Source: Escarpia spicata (taxonomy: Eukaryota > Annelida > Polychaeta > Sabellida > Siboglinidae). Taken from it: a stretch of 64,000 nucleotides of DNA. The notes beneath the pieces are model-generated. The model saw only the letters and a program-made list of their open reading frames with translations, was not told the DNA's origin and did no database searches. The stretch spans positions 11,408,199 through 11,472,198 of the forward strand of contig OZ023209.1 in NCBI GenBank assembly GCA_963995525.1. The letters are read 5' to 3'. Position 1 is the first letter of the stretch, and every line of letters begins with the position of its first letter. Shown here piece by piece: positions 1-11,099 of the stretch. The translations under genes were made by a program, and so were the position numbers.

Positions 1-1538
1 ACATTCTCCACTGTAAATGCAAAAAATGTCAGTGGAAGAAGAGAATAGCCAAAGAGATGGTCCTGAAGGCGGAGAGAAATTTATTTGGCCACATGATCTT
101 TGTTGCTCAAAGATGACAGCTATACATGACGGATGTCCTGGCTCACCCACTAGGCCCTCTACCATGGGCGCTCGCAAATGCTGATGGGTCTCTGCGGAAG
201 ACGAACAAAGCGGCACTCGCTAGAGTGTTGGAGAAAAACTGTTCTCTAGTAGCTATTCCTGACCCATCAACCTGTACTATTGATGGAATGAGTTTGGTGC
301 AGAAGCTGAAAACGGCAACAACAAGACGTTTGCATAGCTGGCAGAAGTGTTTTGTCTCAAGTCCTACACGATGGTTCACAGAGTCACAGGATTAGCGTGG
401 TATTCGACGTTTACAGGAAGATCATACATTCTGAGATGTGCTACAAGGGATCAAACACAGCTATCCAGTATAAGAACATTGCAGCAGGTCACAATATCCA
501 GCAGTGGAGGAAGTTCCTGTGCAGGTCTTACAACAAGTCCAGTCTGATCAAATTCAACGTCGAACAATGACCACTGCCGATGTACAGGGAGAAGTTACAT
601 GACCAGTCACTGTATGTAACTTGTGATGAGGTCTGCTACAAGATGACCAAAAAGATGAATGGGAGGAAGTCACAGAACTGAGGCCCACATAAGAAGAAGC
701 AGACACACGTGTGTTCCTGCATGCACTTCACGCTGCAAAGGTCGGGTCAAAGGCAGTCATTATAACAGCCGGAGACACGTATGTTATGGTACTCTGCCTT
801 GGTTTCAAAAGAGACACTCCCTGCTCCATCTACGAAGTCTGGAATAAACAACCGCACACGGTTCATCGACATTGGGAAACTGGATTTCATGCCTTCACAG
901 GCTATTACACTGTGAGTGCCCTCATATGCTGTGGAAAGCTGAGCGCCCTGAAACTAATCAAAAAGGACAGCACATACCAGAAGACTTTCAGCCAACTTGG
1001 ACAGTCCTGTGAAGTCACTTCACAACTGTTTAACAAAATACAGCTGTATATTTGTCAACTGTGTGCGACAACTGCGAGCACTCACGAATGAACTGCGTTA
1101 CCAACTCTTCTGTGCCAAACGAGGGGAGGTCGAGTCTAGCCAGCTTCCAACATGCAGATATTGTCTCCACAAGCATGTTCTTCGTGCTAATCATCAAGTG
1201 TATATTTCAAAAGCCATAACTAGATGGTACTAATAAGCGCTGCCTTCAGCCTCATCCAATTGTGGCAGACCCGAAGGAGTGTGGCTAGATCAGAGATGAG
1301 GTCGGCCATCTGGTCATCGAGTGGATGCTTACTCCTCCAGGCTCAGATGCAGTTTTGGAACTGTTATCATGCAAGGTGCTTGCGTTCATGTATACTGCCA
1401 AGATGCACAAGCCTTGCCAATGAACTGGCATGCACCAGCATGTGCAAGCTACAAACATTCATCAATCAAAAGAAAGAAGAACAGTGCGCAGTTGAACTTG
1501 GTGACTCTGATGACGGAGATGGCGATGACGATGATTAA
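1..1538 (+). pseudogene. Decayed copy of an uncharacterised, multi-copy invertebrate protein family (PIN/FEN-like core, C-terminal Cys-rich tail)
   Basis: Several reading frames in succession resemble a protein I know only as 'uncharacterized' and repeated in cnidarian, mollusc and lancelet genomes. Recognisable blocks in order: 'AERNLFGHMIFVAQ' and 'DVLAHPLGPLPWALANADG' (about 80-180), 'EEADTRVFLHALHAA' with 'ITAGDTYVMVLCLGF' (about 690-810), 'AFTGYYTVSA' (about 890), 'NELRYQLFCAKRGEVESSQLP' (about 1090-1150), and a Cys-rich end (CLRSC...ACTSMCKLQ, about 1375-1460) followed by an acidic tail. At least three frame changes and internal stops break it. Two conserved acidic positions look lost: the family's DTD reads DTY and its GCDT reads GYYT. 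The acidic pattern suggests a FEN/PIN-type nuclease fold, which is inference. It continues past the left edge. It may belong to a transposon, given its copy number elsewhere. Confidence 0.6.
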
Positions 1539-1569
1539 ACTGGTGAGCTTATCATTCTGAGCTAAGGGC

Positions 1570-1985
1570 AAGTTGACGGGCGCCATCTTAAAAAAATGGT
1601 GGATATATGAATGTAGGCGAAGATCAAAAAGTAATACATTTAAAATCGCCGTACATTAAAAAACTATATTTTGACGTTAACTATGTTACGTCGTTCTTAA
1701 GAAATGGGAACAATATTCTGTGACGGGTGCCATCTTTAAAAATGACGAATACGTCAATGTCACCGAAGGTTAAATTTAACATTAAACAAAATCGCTGCCC
1801 ACAATGCTATACAGAAACGTATACATTACTGCTCTGTGTAACGTAGTTGCTTTAAAATTGGCGGATGTGAATGTCACATTAGGTCAAATGTAAAATACAA
1901 AACATAATGGTTGTAGGTGACGGAGTTATTATGATATGATGAATTTGGATTTGGAGGCCATTTTTTAAAGATGGCCGCCAAGCCA
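1570..1985. repeat. Diverged tandem repeat, units of roughly 145 bp
   Basis: A block beginning (G)GCGCCATCTTAAAAA and containing GAATGT...AGGTCAAA-like text recurs near 1577, 1724 and 1855. An inverted version (CCATTTTTTAAAGATGGC) lies at about 1957-1978. The units are heavily diverged. It may be the non-coding tail of the element at 1-1538. No coding potential seen. Confidence 0.4.
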
Positions 1986-2099
1986 ATTAGCTTCCACTCA
2001 ACAATGTATTAAAATATATTCCACAGATATGGACTATTTCAAAAATCATAACTAGATCTGGCCTCCCAGATGGTACTAATAAGTGAGATATATTTTGTC

Positions 2100-2640
2100 T
2101 TCGCCCACGGACTAAGACAGTCGATTGACCTTTATCATCAAGATAACTCGCTTTCTTAAAATCGCTTTAACCTACATGGCGCCTTCAGTTTTGTTTTACC
2201 CATGTGTGTTAGGCTGGAACGTTATCCGTCACTGACAACACAAAAAGGCAGAATATATTGCTGATAAAGGCGCCGTGAATATTCTGAAAGCTCCATTGGG
2301 GACAACAAAGGATTCCGACAGGTAACTTAACAACCTTATCAAATACGTTTTTTTGTAATAAGTTACCCCTGTATATAAACAACAATAACAACTTAATCAT
2401 GTGAATTCAATGTTATTGTTTATTAACATCTGAACAGTTCAGTGCGTTCGTGGGTGAGTGTGTGTGTGCGCGTACAGCTGCTTTTCTCGAGTCATTCTAG
2501 TTTAATACGCCTGCAACATTCGAAAACCAGGACGTGTTTCTCCGTAGAATCACATAGCATTCACTAAGCATGTTGCCCGTAAAACTATGTAACCTCCAAC
2601 GAGTCTAGTGCAGCTTTAGTCAAACGCGAGATGACTCTAC
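2100..2640. other. Intergenic stretch, nothing recognised
   Basis: AT-rich sequence with only short ORFs. It lies 3' of the lysozyme-like exon at 2651-2850 (minus). The part next to that exon (about 2615-2650) resembles the 3' flank of the exon at 23356, so it is probably old 3' UTR. Confidence 0.3.
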
Positions 2641-2650
2641 GTTGAACCAT

Positions 2651-2850
2651 CTAACATCCACCGCCTTTGGTGCAGCAACAGTTCACCAAGGACCAGTATT
2701 GGTCCGACTTCGACTTCGCGGCACGCGGGCCTTGCCAGTGTATCCGGGCGTAGAACTCGCAATTGTGGGTGACGCCCTGAGATTGCCGGAACATGGTGGT
2801 TTTCACACATCGGATTGAGCAGGCCATATTGGATGCGCCGCCTATGAAGG
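2651..2850 (-). CDS. Last coding exon of a second i-type lysozyme-like gene (partial)
   Basis: Reading the minus strand, a pyrimidine-rich tract ending GTCGTCCAG at 2851 precedes an open exon that ends TAG at 2651-2653. Its frame gives a destabilase/i-type lysozyme C-terminus: MACSIRCV, then CEFYARIHWQGP, then YWSLVNCCC and a GGGC end. It matches the last exon of the mosaic lysozyme (23356-23561) in incoming phase (1), length (200 against 206 nt), cysteine spacing and 3' flank. I could not find the upstream exons in the next several kilobases, where LINE debris occurs. It is either the remnant of a duplicated gene or a gene with a very long intron. Family identity is fairly secure from CEFYARIH...GP; activity cannot be judged without the catalytic exon. 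Confidence 0.7.
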
Positions 2851-3040
2851 CTGGACGACAGATAGAACGAAATAAAACATGTGCACAGACACGTTAGAAG
2901 GGATGTGATTGGGAGGCAGAGTGTTTGCTTGGTCTCCATGTGGTACAGAAATGGAGGAAGACCGAGAAACACCTGGCAGAGAGACACCGAAAGAGACTAA
3001 AGAGAAATCAAGAGTGGAGGACCATGGTCCTTTTGCTCCC

Positions 3041-3077
3041 AATAGTCTAACCCACAGGACCTGTGGGTTAGACTATT
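3041..3077. repeat. Near-perfect palindrome (18-bp arms, 1-nt centre)
   Basis: AATAGTCTAACCCACAGG is followed by one A and then its exact reverse complement. A second perfect 12-bp palindrome, GGACCATGGTCC, ends 11 bp upstream (3019-3030). It could form a cruciform, or a hairpin if transcribed. No surrounding gene explains it. Confidence 0.85.
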
Positions 3078-3861
3078 GTGTTTGCATAGTGAGTGCTTCG
3101 GTAATAAGATTCTAGACAACAATGCATTATTAAGTGTGACTTAATCACTACCACAACAACGAAGAGGAACAATGGTAAAATAATTCCAAAATACTACTCT
3201 GATAAACTCATTTAAGCAAAATAAGAAAACGGAATATGCATGTTACAAAAGAGAAGATGAATCCCTCTAAGTAAAAAACATTCTGCAACTGGCTTCAACG
3301 TCATTTCCACAATTTCAGTATGTTATATATTTCGTTAAGTTTTATCATGCAGCTTATTCGTTGCCATGTGCAGATTCAGGCGTTTGAGGACGACTTGCGC
3401 GATGAACGTTCCTATGAAAGCGAGGTTGGAGATAGGACGATAGTTCTCTCTGGGTAGCGTGACGATTAAAGTAGTTTTATGTATCCATGTAGGTAGCACA
3501 TCAAGTGAACAACATTTTGCTGCTATGAACTTGATGATCGTCTGCAGCTCATCAGCATCAGTTGAACAGAGATTTTTAGACCTTGCATTACAGGTGCAGC
3601 AGCATGCAGCAGTGACATCACGACAGATTCTGTTGTCACTTTCGCACGCGTAACATCGACGACTTTTTTATCTGTTCTTCAAAGAACTCGGCAAAAGTGC
3701 GACACAATGATTAATCGTTCTCGCGATCAGGTAATTTCCGGTCACTGGATTTGATTAGTGAACGTCTTGGAATGTTGTTTTTGCATCAGCGTTGTTCAGT
3801 GCTGCACCGTAGTAGGCGATTGTCGCGTTTTGGATATGGTGTTTAACGTTGTTTATTTGCA

Positions 3862-4507
3862 CTAAGTAGATCTGCCTGTCGATTCCGTGTCCGGTAAGGC
3901 GCCATTTTCTCTCAAGAGCGCGTCGTTTCGCCTTAGACCCAAGATTTCGTTAACAAACCATGGCTGGCTTTTCTTAGATCTTCGAGTTCGCGACACAACT
4001 GGAACATGAATGTCGAGTGTAGCAGAGGCGAAATGTTGATACTGTTGTAGGAGATCATCGACGCTATCGCTGTTATTGTCATCGTGTGAAGTTAGTGCGA
4101 CGTGAAGGTCAGCTTTGAAAATTTCCAGGTCCACATGACGGTACTCACGCCCTCGCCACTTGTTGGTTGGTAGGCGTGGCGCATGTTCTTCAATAATTTT
4201 TTTTATTGTGTGGTGATCCGAAAACGTGTTAGGTAGGACAGCAGAGGGAGATGTTAAGATGGTCTCTTCTTTCCGGGAGATATCGGCATCCAGCGTGTTG
4301 TTGGACCGCTGCATAGAACCAGTCACATGCTGGACGAGTCAGAATGTTCGTTATTCGATTTACTCCCGGCGATAACGGGTCGTCGAAATGAAATTTGAAA
4401 TCGCCCAATATCAACAGTCGTCCTGGAAGTATCGCAAACGATGTTACTAGCGACGTTAGCTTAACGTGTTTAGCTAGACGAGGAAAGTGTTTCGTCGCCA
4501 AAGGCAT
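3862..4507 (-). pseudogene. Non-LTR retrotransposon endonuclease fragment
   Basis: Two overlapping minus-strand frames together resemble the C-terminal half of an APE-type endonuclease from a LINE ORF2. The first has LLILGDFKFHFDDP, the usual GDFN-type motif. The second has FSDHHTI, the usual SDH motif, followed by the downstream linker (WFVNEILGLRRN). The frame changes near 4230-4330. No reverse transcriptase follows, so the copy is truncated as well as frameshifted. Clade not assigned. Confidence 0.6.
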
Positions 4508-5139
4508 AGTGTCACACTTGCATATAGTAACACTCTACAAGCGTCAACTCTGTGAAGGTAGTTTTGAGTGTCATAGAATCGCATTGTAGATCGGTGCAAT
4601 CTATCCGAACAGCTTCCGGCGCATCGTCGAGTTCCACATGGAACGGGTTTGGAAAATTAGTCAACTCCTCACTGCGAGTGCTAAGATCGGAAAGACACCC
4701 AGCTTTGTGTTTCGCAGTTGTGTCTCCCGCAGCAACGTGATTTCGGAGGCGGAAACGAACTGGAAAATCTAATTAATGATAAATTATTGTAAATCCATTT
4801 GGGGGTCTGTAAATTACGGAATTTCTATACCCATCTGCTCCATGAACACACTGTAATCCAATATATCAGCTTATAATGCTTATGTGCGGCGCATCCTAGC
4901 GCATCGACTCAGCCAGCGCTCTTCTTCAAAGAGGTTATGTTAATGCGCAGCCGTCTCAGTTAGAAGTGTTGGAACTGCCAGTGGCTTACGCCACGAGTGC
5001 GAACATAGTTCACGGTTTTCAAGATAACGCTCATTGTGTGCTGCAATTTCATCTCCTTTGTATTCAAGCTTTCTTGAGAGATGAAGCAGCAGTTCTTCCT
5101 ACCATGGAAGATGTACCTACTGTTGTCACCCCGCGGGCC

Positions 5140-5214
5140 GCATTGTGGACACTCTCATTTTTAGTCCGCGGACCGCATGAAATAGCTCCGCGGGCCGCAG
5201 GTTGCTGACCCCTG
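5140..5214 (-). mobile_element. Terminus of a hAT-type DNA element
   Basis: The sequence ending at 5214 is, on the minus strand, CAGGGGTCAGCAACCTGCGG followed by GC-rich subterminal repeats (CGCGGGCCGCA). CAGGGGTC(A/G)GCAACC is a common hAT terminal inverted repeat. No matching opposite terminus or 8-bp target duplication was found nearby, so this is a partial element. Confidence 0.5.
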
Positions 5215-5438
5215 ATTTATTATGATCATACCTGTTGGTATTCTGTTTTAACAACAAACATGATATGTAAACAACCCTAAACTAGCCTCTAGAAGGTCGA
5301 TTTCCTCAAAATCAACAACTATAATATAAATGTGGTATTAAACTAATTCCATTCGTTCTATGCGTACCAAAAAGCAAAACTTAATCAGGAGCCACCCATA
5401 CAGATTTAGCCATATAATACTAAGTATATACACTAATA

Positions 5439-5488
5439 CATACATACATACATACATACATACACACATACATACATACAACCCCCCT

Positions 5489-5559
<71 letters not shown>
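5439..5559. repeat. Compound microsatellite (TACA)n then (CA)n
   Basis: Tetranucleotide TACA repeats (about 5439-5480) are followed by a pure CA run (about 5492-5559). ORFs across it are artefacts. Confidence 0.95.
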
Positions 5560-5562
<3 letters not shown>

Positions 5563-5735
5563 ATTAAGTTAACAAAATGTACATAATTCAATTAGTAAAG
5601 CAGGAGGTGCAATGACCACGTATAACAGTTTTGGGTTCTACCCTGATTTCATGGATCGTTTTAATAATAAATAATAATTGATATAACATTCAAAACCATG
5701 TAAACTCTGAATGGTGATCTTGTTTTTTTTTTCAT

Positions 5736-6470
5736 TTAAACATGCGCATCATTTATGGTACATCCACGCTTTGTGGGGGGGGATGGCTGTGACTGTGTTG
5801 ACTCTCTTGTTGTCGTTGGTCTTGGAAGAAGGGCCACCAAGTTAGCCTTGATATGGGCAGCATCAGATGCATTGCACCAGCGTAGCTTGAATCTCGGGTC
5901 CAGTGCAGTCGCTCTTTGATATACTTTCTTGTTTTTTTCGAAAGATGTGAGTCGCTTGCTTAAGCTCAGTAGACAGGCCTTGACAACGTTGCAATTGAAC
6001 GTAGGCGTGACCGTAGACAGGTGGTGGCGGAGTCCTCTGATCACGGGAATTACACAGCTTGCTGTAGCAACATTCTGGCCCTGTGTCTGGTCGGTGACCT
6101 CTTCAAATGGTGCCATGATGTGAATAAATTCCTCGATCACCTCTTGATCTGTAGTAGATAGTTTGCTGTTGCACTCCACCGAATAAAGCTTCTCCTTTGG
6201 TATGGTTAGCACACTTCTGACCATCTCCAGTTGGGAGTTCCAGCGTGTTGCCACTGCACCCTGGAGCTTGTGTTCATCCTCGAGTACTTATGTCGACACG
6301 GTAGAATTCCGTACGTATGTTGCGATAGCTGAAACTTTGCTGATCGCTTTCGAGCATCGTGTTGCAGACTGTAGGCCGTCTTTCATCACAATCTGCAAGG
6401 AATGTGCGAAGTACATCATAATTATCAAAAACACTGGACCGCTTGGATGCTGGAATCTCAAATAACCCAA
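5736..6470 (-). pseudogene. hAT transposase remnant (ZBED-like), C-terminal part
   Basis: The minus strand encodes, in one frame, FAHSLQIVMKDGLQSA...ISKVSAIATYVRNST, then a TAA, then EHKLQGAVATRWNSQLEMVRSVL...EEFIHIMAPFEEVTDQTQ, ending near DPRFKLRWC. This order (CFAHxLxLVV, xRKST, TRWNS, APFEExT, LDPRFK) is the C-terminal core of hAT transposases such as ZBED4/6-like proteins. The internal TAA at about 6287-6289 and the lack of an N-terminal part or dimerisation tail mark a dead copy. Exact ends are unclear. Confidence 0.75.
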
Positions 6471-6479
6471 TGTCGGAAA

Positions 6480-7485
6480 TGGTGGGTGAAATGTGGTAGT
6501 AAGCTTATATGGGTAAAGTCAATAGCAATGATTCGCACATGTGATCCACCGAAATGCTCCAATAGATAATACTGTTATAAAAGTATTCTTAATTGCATAC
6601 TATGAATAGTCTTTCAAATGTCAAACAAGATGACGACAATACTGGAAAACCAATTTCACTGATAATTCAACAAAACCATGTTTAATGATTAGGATGAATA
6701 TTCTGAAGAAACTTATTCTGAAGAAATGTATTTATTATTTCCCTTAAATTGTAAATACATTTTAGTACAACGAATTGTGTTAATCAAAACAGTTCTGAAA
6801 CTTTCAATTAATTTATGTTTAACAACTGGGCAAATGACCCTTTTCACGCTTGAGTACAGAGGAAATGACTATTGGGCATATAACCGTTGGGCAAATGAAC
6901 TACATCCAATTGGCCTACAGTATTTTATAATGTATGAACAATTTTGAAATCTTTAGAAGGTTACATTCTTGCAGTCACCAACCAATATTAATATCAGTTT
7001 AAACAGTCAATTATCCGTGTTTGAAAGTTGTGGTATTATAGATGCTTCATAAAATCTACAGTAAAACAAACCAATCATTAACATTAATTATCCACGAGAA
7101 ATTTGGATTCACTACAGTCCAAAACCATATATAACAACCTGAATAGGTTACCTATTTAATTACATTATGGATACAAGTGTGGGTTGAACAATAGGCCTGA
7201 AGATACAAAGGGGCTTGCTCAATTGGGCCAGGCTTCCTGTCTTGTACAAAGTTTGGAGCACTTAATTGCAAAATTCTGCAAATATGGTCCACTGCTAATG
7301 AAAATGCGATAAGGTTTGGCTGGTCTGACTTTGTCTTTAACTCTCTGTTAGCAGAAACTTACTGGACATTGGTAGAAGAAAGAATACTGACATATTGTTT
7401 CAACTATAACACAAACAACCATTAGATACCGAATCCAACAAAGATACCAGACAGACAAATCACAAGTTAAACATCCGGACAACTA
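6480..7485. other. AT-rich intergenic DNA, nothing recognised
   Basis: Only short ORFs in an AT-rich background. No repeats, splice-bounded exons or family motifs seen. Confidence 0.3.
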
Positions 7486-7489
7486 GATT

Positions 7490-7805
7490 GTTTTTAATCC
7501 AATAAAAATGCAATTGTTTCTTATTCAAATGCAAATGCAAGTGTTTTTTAATCAAATCAAAATGGAAGTGTTTTTTATTCAAATACAAGTGCAAATGCAA
7601 GTATTTTTTATTCAAATGCCAATGCAAGTGTTTTGGTCTTGACAATCAAATGCAAATGCAACTGTTTTTGATCCAAATGCCAATGCAAGTGTCTTTGGTC
7701 CTGACATTTAAATGCAAATGGAAGTGTTTTTGATTCAAATGCAAATGTTTTTGAACCTGAAAATCAAATGCAAGAGCAAATGCGACATTTTCAAATGCAT
7801 TTGTA
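7490..7805. repeat. Degenerate minisatellite rich in octamer-like ATGCAAAT
   Basis: About eight diverged units of roughly 35-45 bp, of the form CAAATGCAAATGCAAGTGTTTTT followed by TNATTCAA. The exact octamer ATGCAAAT, the classic POU/Oct-factor site, occurs four times, with several one-mismatch versions. A TATTTAAA motif follows at about 7804-7811. Whether it is regulatory is unknown. Confidence 0.6.
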
Positions 7806-8189
7806 TTTAAACCCAAAGCTGAGTCACACAGACGTAGACAGAGCAGACTGTGTTACTGAAATATTTACCGACGAGTGCAGGTGCATTCAGTGAAGCGTGG
7901 CTATAATTAGCTTATACTTAACTCGCGTCGTAGACGATTACATTGTTGTGTAGGATTGTTTCACGATGCACAGATTAGGCATGGTTCATTGCCGAACTCA
8001 ATCCGGTCATGTGTTATGTCGTTTAGACTGGGTATAAAAACCGCTGTCATGTAGGAGGCAACATCTGGTAGAGATTGGGGCACGTATAGATCATGGAGAG
8101 ATCGTGAGTAACAGTGCTGTAATTGTGGTAGGTAGATAGACGAAACGTGCAATGGTGTAAAAGCAGTAAACAGGTTATGCTCCCATTCT

Positions 8190-8545
8190 AAAACGGTGTG
8201 ACAGCGGTTCGAGGGCGTGCGGCAGCGAACCGAGTGCAACAGCGACTCTACGCAGCGGGTCAACAGGACTGGGCGAGAGCGTGCAGCGGCGGGCAGAGCG
8301 AGCGTGTGACAGAGACACCATCAGGTGTTCGCGGCGGAGACGAGCCTCGCCTGCAGACGGCGATTATCGGGAGACGGGAGCGACTCTACTTAGAGCGTCA
8401 GCCGAGCCGGGACAACGGAACTGGACGAACGCGTGTGACGACAATCAGAGCGTGCGGGCAACAGAGAAGGACATTTCAGCCGGACGCTCGTCGAGTCGTG
8501 GTGCGATCTCGAGGCGAGCTAGCCAAGTCCGAGCGGACCTGACCT
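8190..8545. other. GC-rich, GAGCG-rich block of unknown nature
   Basis: Base composition changes abruptly to GC-rich, with repeated GAGCG/GGCGA words and two overlapping arginine-rich open frames that match nothing I know. The look recalls the 5' leader or LTR of a retroelement, but I found no paired LTR, primer-binding site or gag/pol. No function claimed. AT-rich DNA without features follows to about 9130. Confidence 0.25.
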
Positions 8546-9370
8546 TGTAATGCATTGACATTTGAAATTCCCTTGATAGTGCTAATAGTACTTAGTTTTT
8601 TTTAACGAGCCATACTATTATTTTTCTCGAGTATCAATTATTAGCTGAGGATACCTATGGTTTTGATAGCAATCGATGAGAGCCTAGCTAGGGTAGGGTA
8701 AGAGGGTAGATGTTGTTTTTCATCGTTATTATGAAAGAGTTCTTTGTTATTTATATATGTAATACAATTTATTAAATTTTCATTGTTCTTTGTTGCGTTG
8801 TTCTCCTCATTCACATGCATTGACATAATTAATTCTGAACCCTACTAGACTTGAGCCATCTAGTTACGGAGACCTCGCCAATCTGTGCCACAAGAGTGTC
8901 GTAATTCTTATAGTGTTTTAATTATAACGTGGCGAGTAAATATACATTTTTAGGACCAGGTTGTTTTGAACTTGGGCAGGTGAGTGTCTTTGTTTGATCT
9001 GAATTAAGTTTTAAGTTAAACAAATTCAGAGTGTTTCAACTTAAGTTGAAAAGCCTACCGTAGTGTACACCAGGGTGAGTGTTCTGAGGTTGCTACACCG
9101 GTTTTACGAAGAACCTGTTTATGAAAAACTTACAAGGACGTTTGAAGTAGATTATATATTGGAACAATCGTAGAAATGCATGCAAAGCTTTGCGAATATC
9201 CGCCGCATCCATTACACAACGTTTTGCCTTTCAAACTAGTACTCAGCAGAAGAAGACACGACGTAAAGAAGGCAATATGTATACGAAACACATATGCAGC
9301 AATCAGACGAAACGAAATGATGTACAGATTTACGAATGCATGTACCACAATATGGACAGTTGGCCGCCTC

Positions 9371-9560
9371 TCATCGGCCGATGAAGACATTGCGCTGTGC
9401 ATTCATCATCCGCATGTGGAGTTGATAGTCGGTTGAACACAGGCGGTTGCGGGTAGGACATGGAACACCCGTATACAGGGAAGCGAATGATGCCGCTCTC
9501 ACTCTAACGCTTTTCATGTGCTGCTGCGAGGCATTGGTTGCAGTCATCTTCAAAGCTTGC
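9371..9560 (-). pseudogene. Possible C-terminal zinc-finger tail of a LINE reverse transcriptase
   Basis: The minus-strand frame reads ASFASLYTGVPCPTRNRLCS...LHMRMM, resembling the degenerate C2H2 tail (CPTCxRxCxSxxGLxSHMRMH) at the end of many jockey/RTE-type ORF2 proteins. The second cysteine is R and part of the SH block is missing. No RT sequence is next to it. Low confidence. Confidence 0.3.
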
Positions 9561-9599
9561 TGTTGTTGTCATGGACAGTGCTCGCCAATTGTCTTACAG

Positions 9600-11060
9600 G
9601 CGACTAGACCTCTGTGACATATGCCGAGATTGCGACATTTATCGCGTGCAATATTCGTGCAGATCTATATGCTTATTTACTTTATCGTAAATGACAAGCA
9701 TCCTGACATTTGCATCATTGTGTAATTGATCGTCAGAAAATGTGTCCAAATCAAGTCGCTTGGGATGCATTTGAACAAAGGCTGTATCAAAATCAGTGGC
9801 GTAATGACCCGGGACATGCTCGCACTCGCACCCGGGTGCCTGGTCTGGTGGGCGCCAAACCGACAGTCGAGCTACCTATTCAGCGGATAGCATCAGACCC
9901 CTATAAATGTGGTTGCGTACATAAACAATAATTTATCGTGCAGCGTATTTATTATTAGATAGCGACATGAAACGAGAAGCGTACGTGGTTTAGTTGGCTG
10001 CATTTTGCGGATCCGGGATGTATGTTAGGTGCAACCCCGTTTTGGCCTCAAGAAGAGGGGTGCAATTGATCTGGTGAACCACGATGGGGTGCAGTTGGAT
10101 GTTTTGGCGAGCCCCAAAAGTTTTGCAGTTGGAGATTTATGGTGAACCGCAAGGGGGTGATTGTAGGCTGCGCCCCAATTGGTCAAACTCTTAATCCTCC
10201 CCTGACAGATATGTTGTAAAGTTAAATTAAAATTATTGTCGGCTAGTATTTCACGTGGCTGACAAGCAAATAATATATTAGCTTAAACAACGGCGGTTTT
10301 TGTGAAGTGTGGCAGAATCAGTAGACAGAGATCTCATAGAAAATATAAACCCTGTCCACAAGAGATTACAAGATCCTAACATGCATTTCCAAGAAACCTC
10401 TCTCGATATTGAAACACTTCAGAAACTCGCGACGACTTTTTTCAACGATCATTGAAAAAGGCAAGGAACGATGTGTGGAATTTGGGAGTATTGGTTCAGA
10501 GAAGGATGCGACGACGGGAAACACTGTCTGAGAACTAGCATGAGACGACGGTCTCTCATGAGACGATGGTCTCTCGGCTGTAGGCCTACGACAAATAAAC
10601 TGTGTCGTGAAAAGCACTCTGGATCGGCTCCAGCAGGTAATGGTTAAAAAGGAAATGAATCATAGCCGTTTTATACCGTATAGTCCAATATGTATTATAC
10701 TCACCTACTCATTTATAAAACAAACTGGAAAATCTTATTTTGTTCGATGCTTAAATCGGCAAATTACAGTTCTGGGTATCGCCTTTTTATTTATGCACGT
10801 TCCAAGCCAATGGTTTGAGTTGCGCCTTTCTATCTGGGGATTTTCGATCTTGTCATAGAAAAGTGTTTATGCGTTCGAAATAAAAAAGTGAAAACAATTA
10901 CTATGATTTAGCCAATGAAAACGCAGCCTGTATGCGCCTGAGTGCAGGTGCACTCAGAATGGGCGATAAATGAAACAGATTCGCCGAACATTACTTCATA
11001 GATGCAGCTTTATTTGCTAATAAATCGACCACCTAGAAACCTGTATCTTTGGCAAAGAAT
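9600..11060. other. Intergenic stretch with few signals
   Basis: Nothing firmly recognised. The possible hAT-like terminus CAGTGGCGTAATGA starts near 9797. A doubled 18-bp word (GAGACGA(C/T)GGTCTCTC) sits at about 10541-10578. ORFs here match no known family. Confidence 0.3.
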
Positions 11061-11099
11061 TATGTTTTGACGTTCACCGCTTATACGTTGACAGTAACC

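Noticed and set aside
8198..8550. Two arginine-rich open frames, possible gene
   Set aside because: No family match, both follow from GC-rich GAGCG words, and no splice-bounded or conserved structure was seen.
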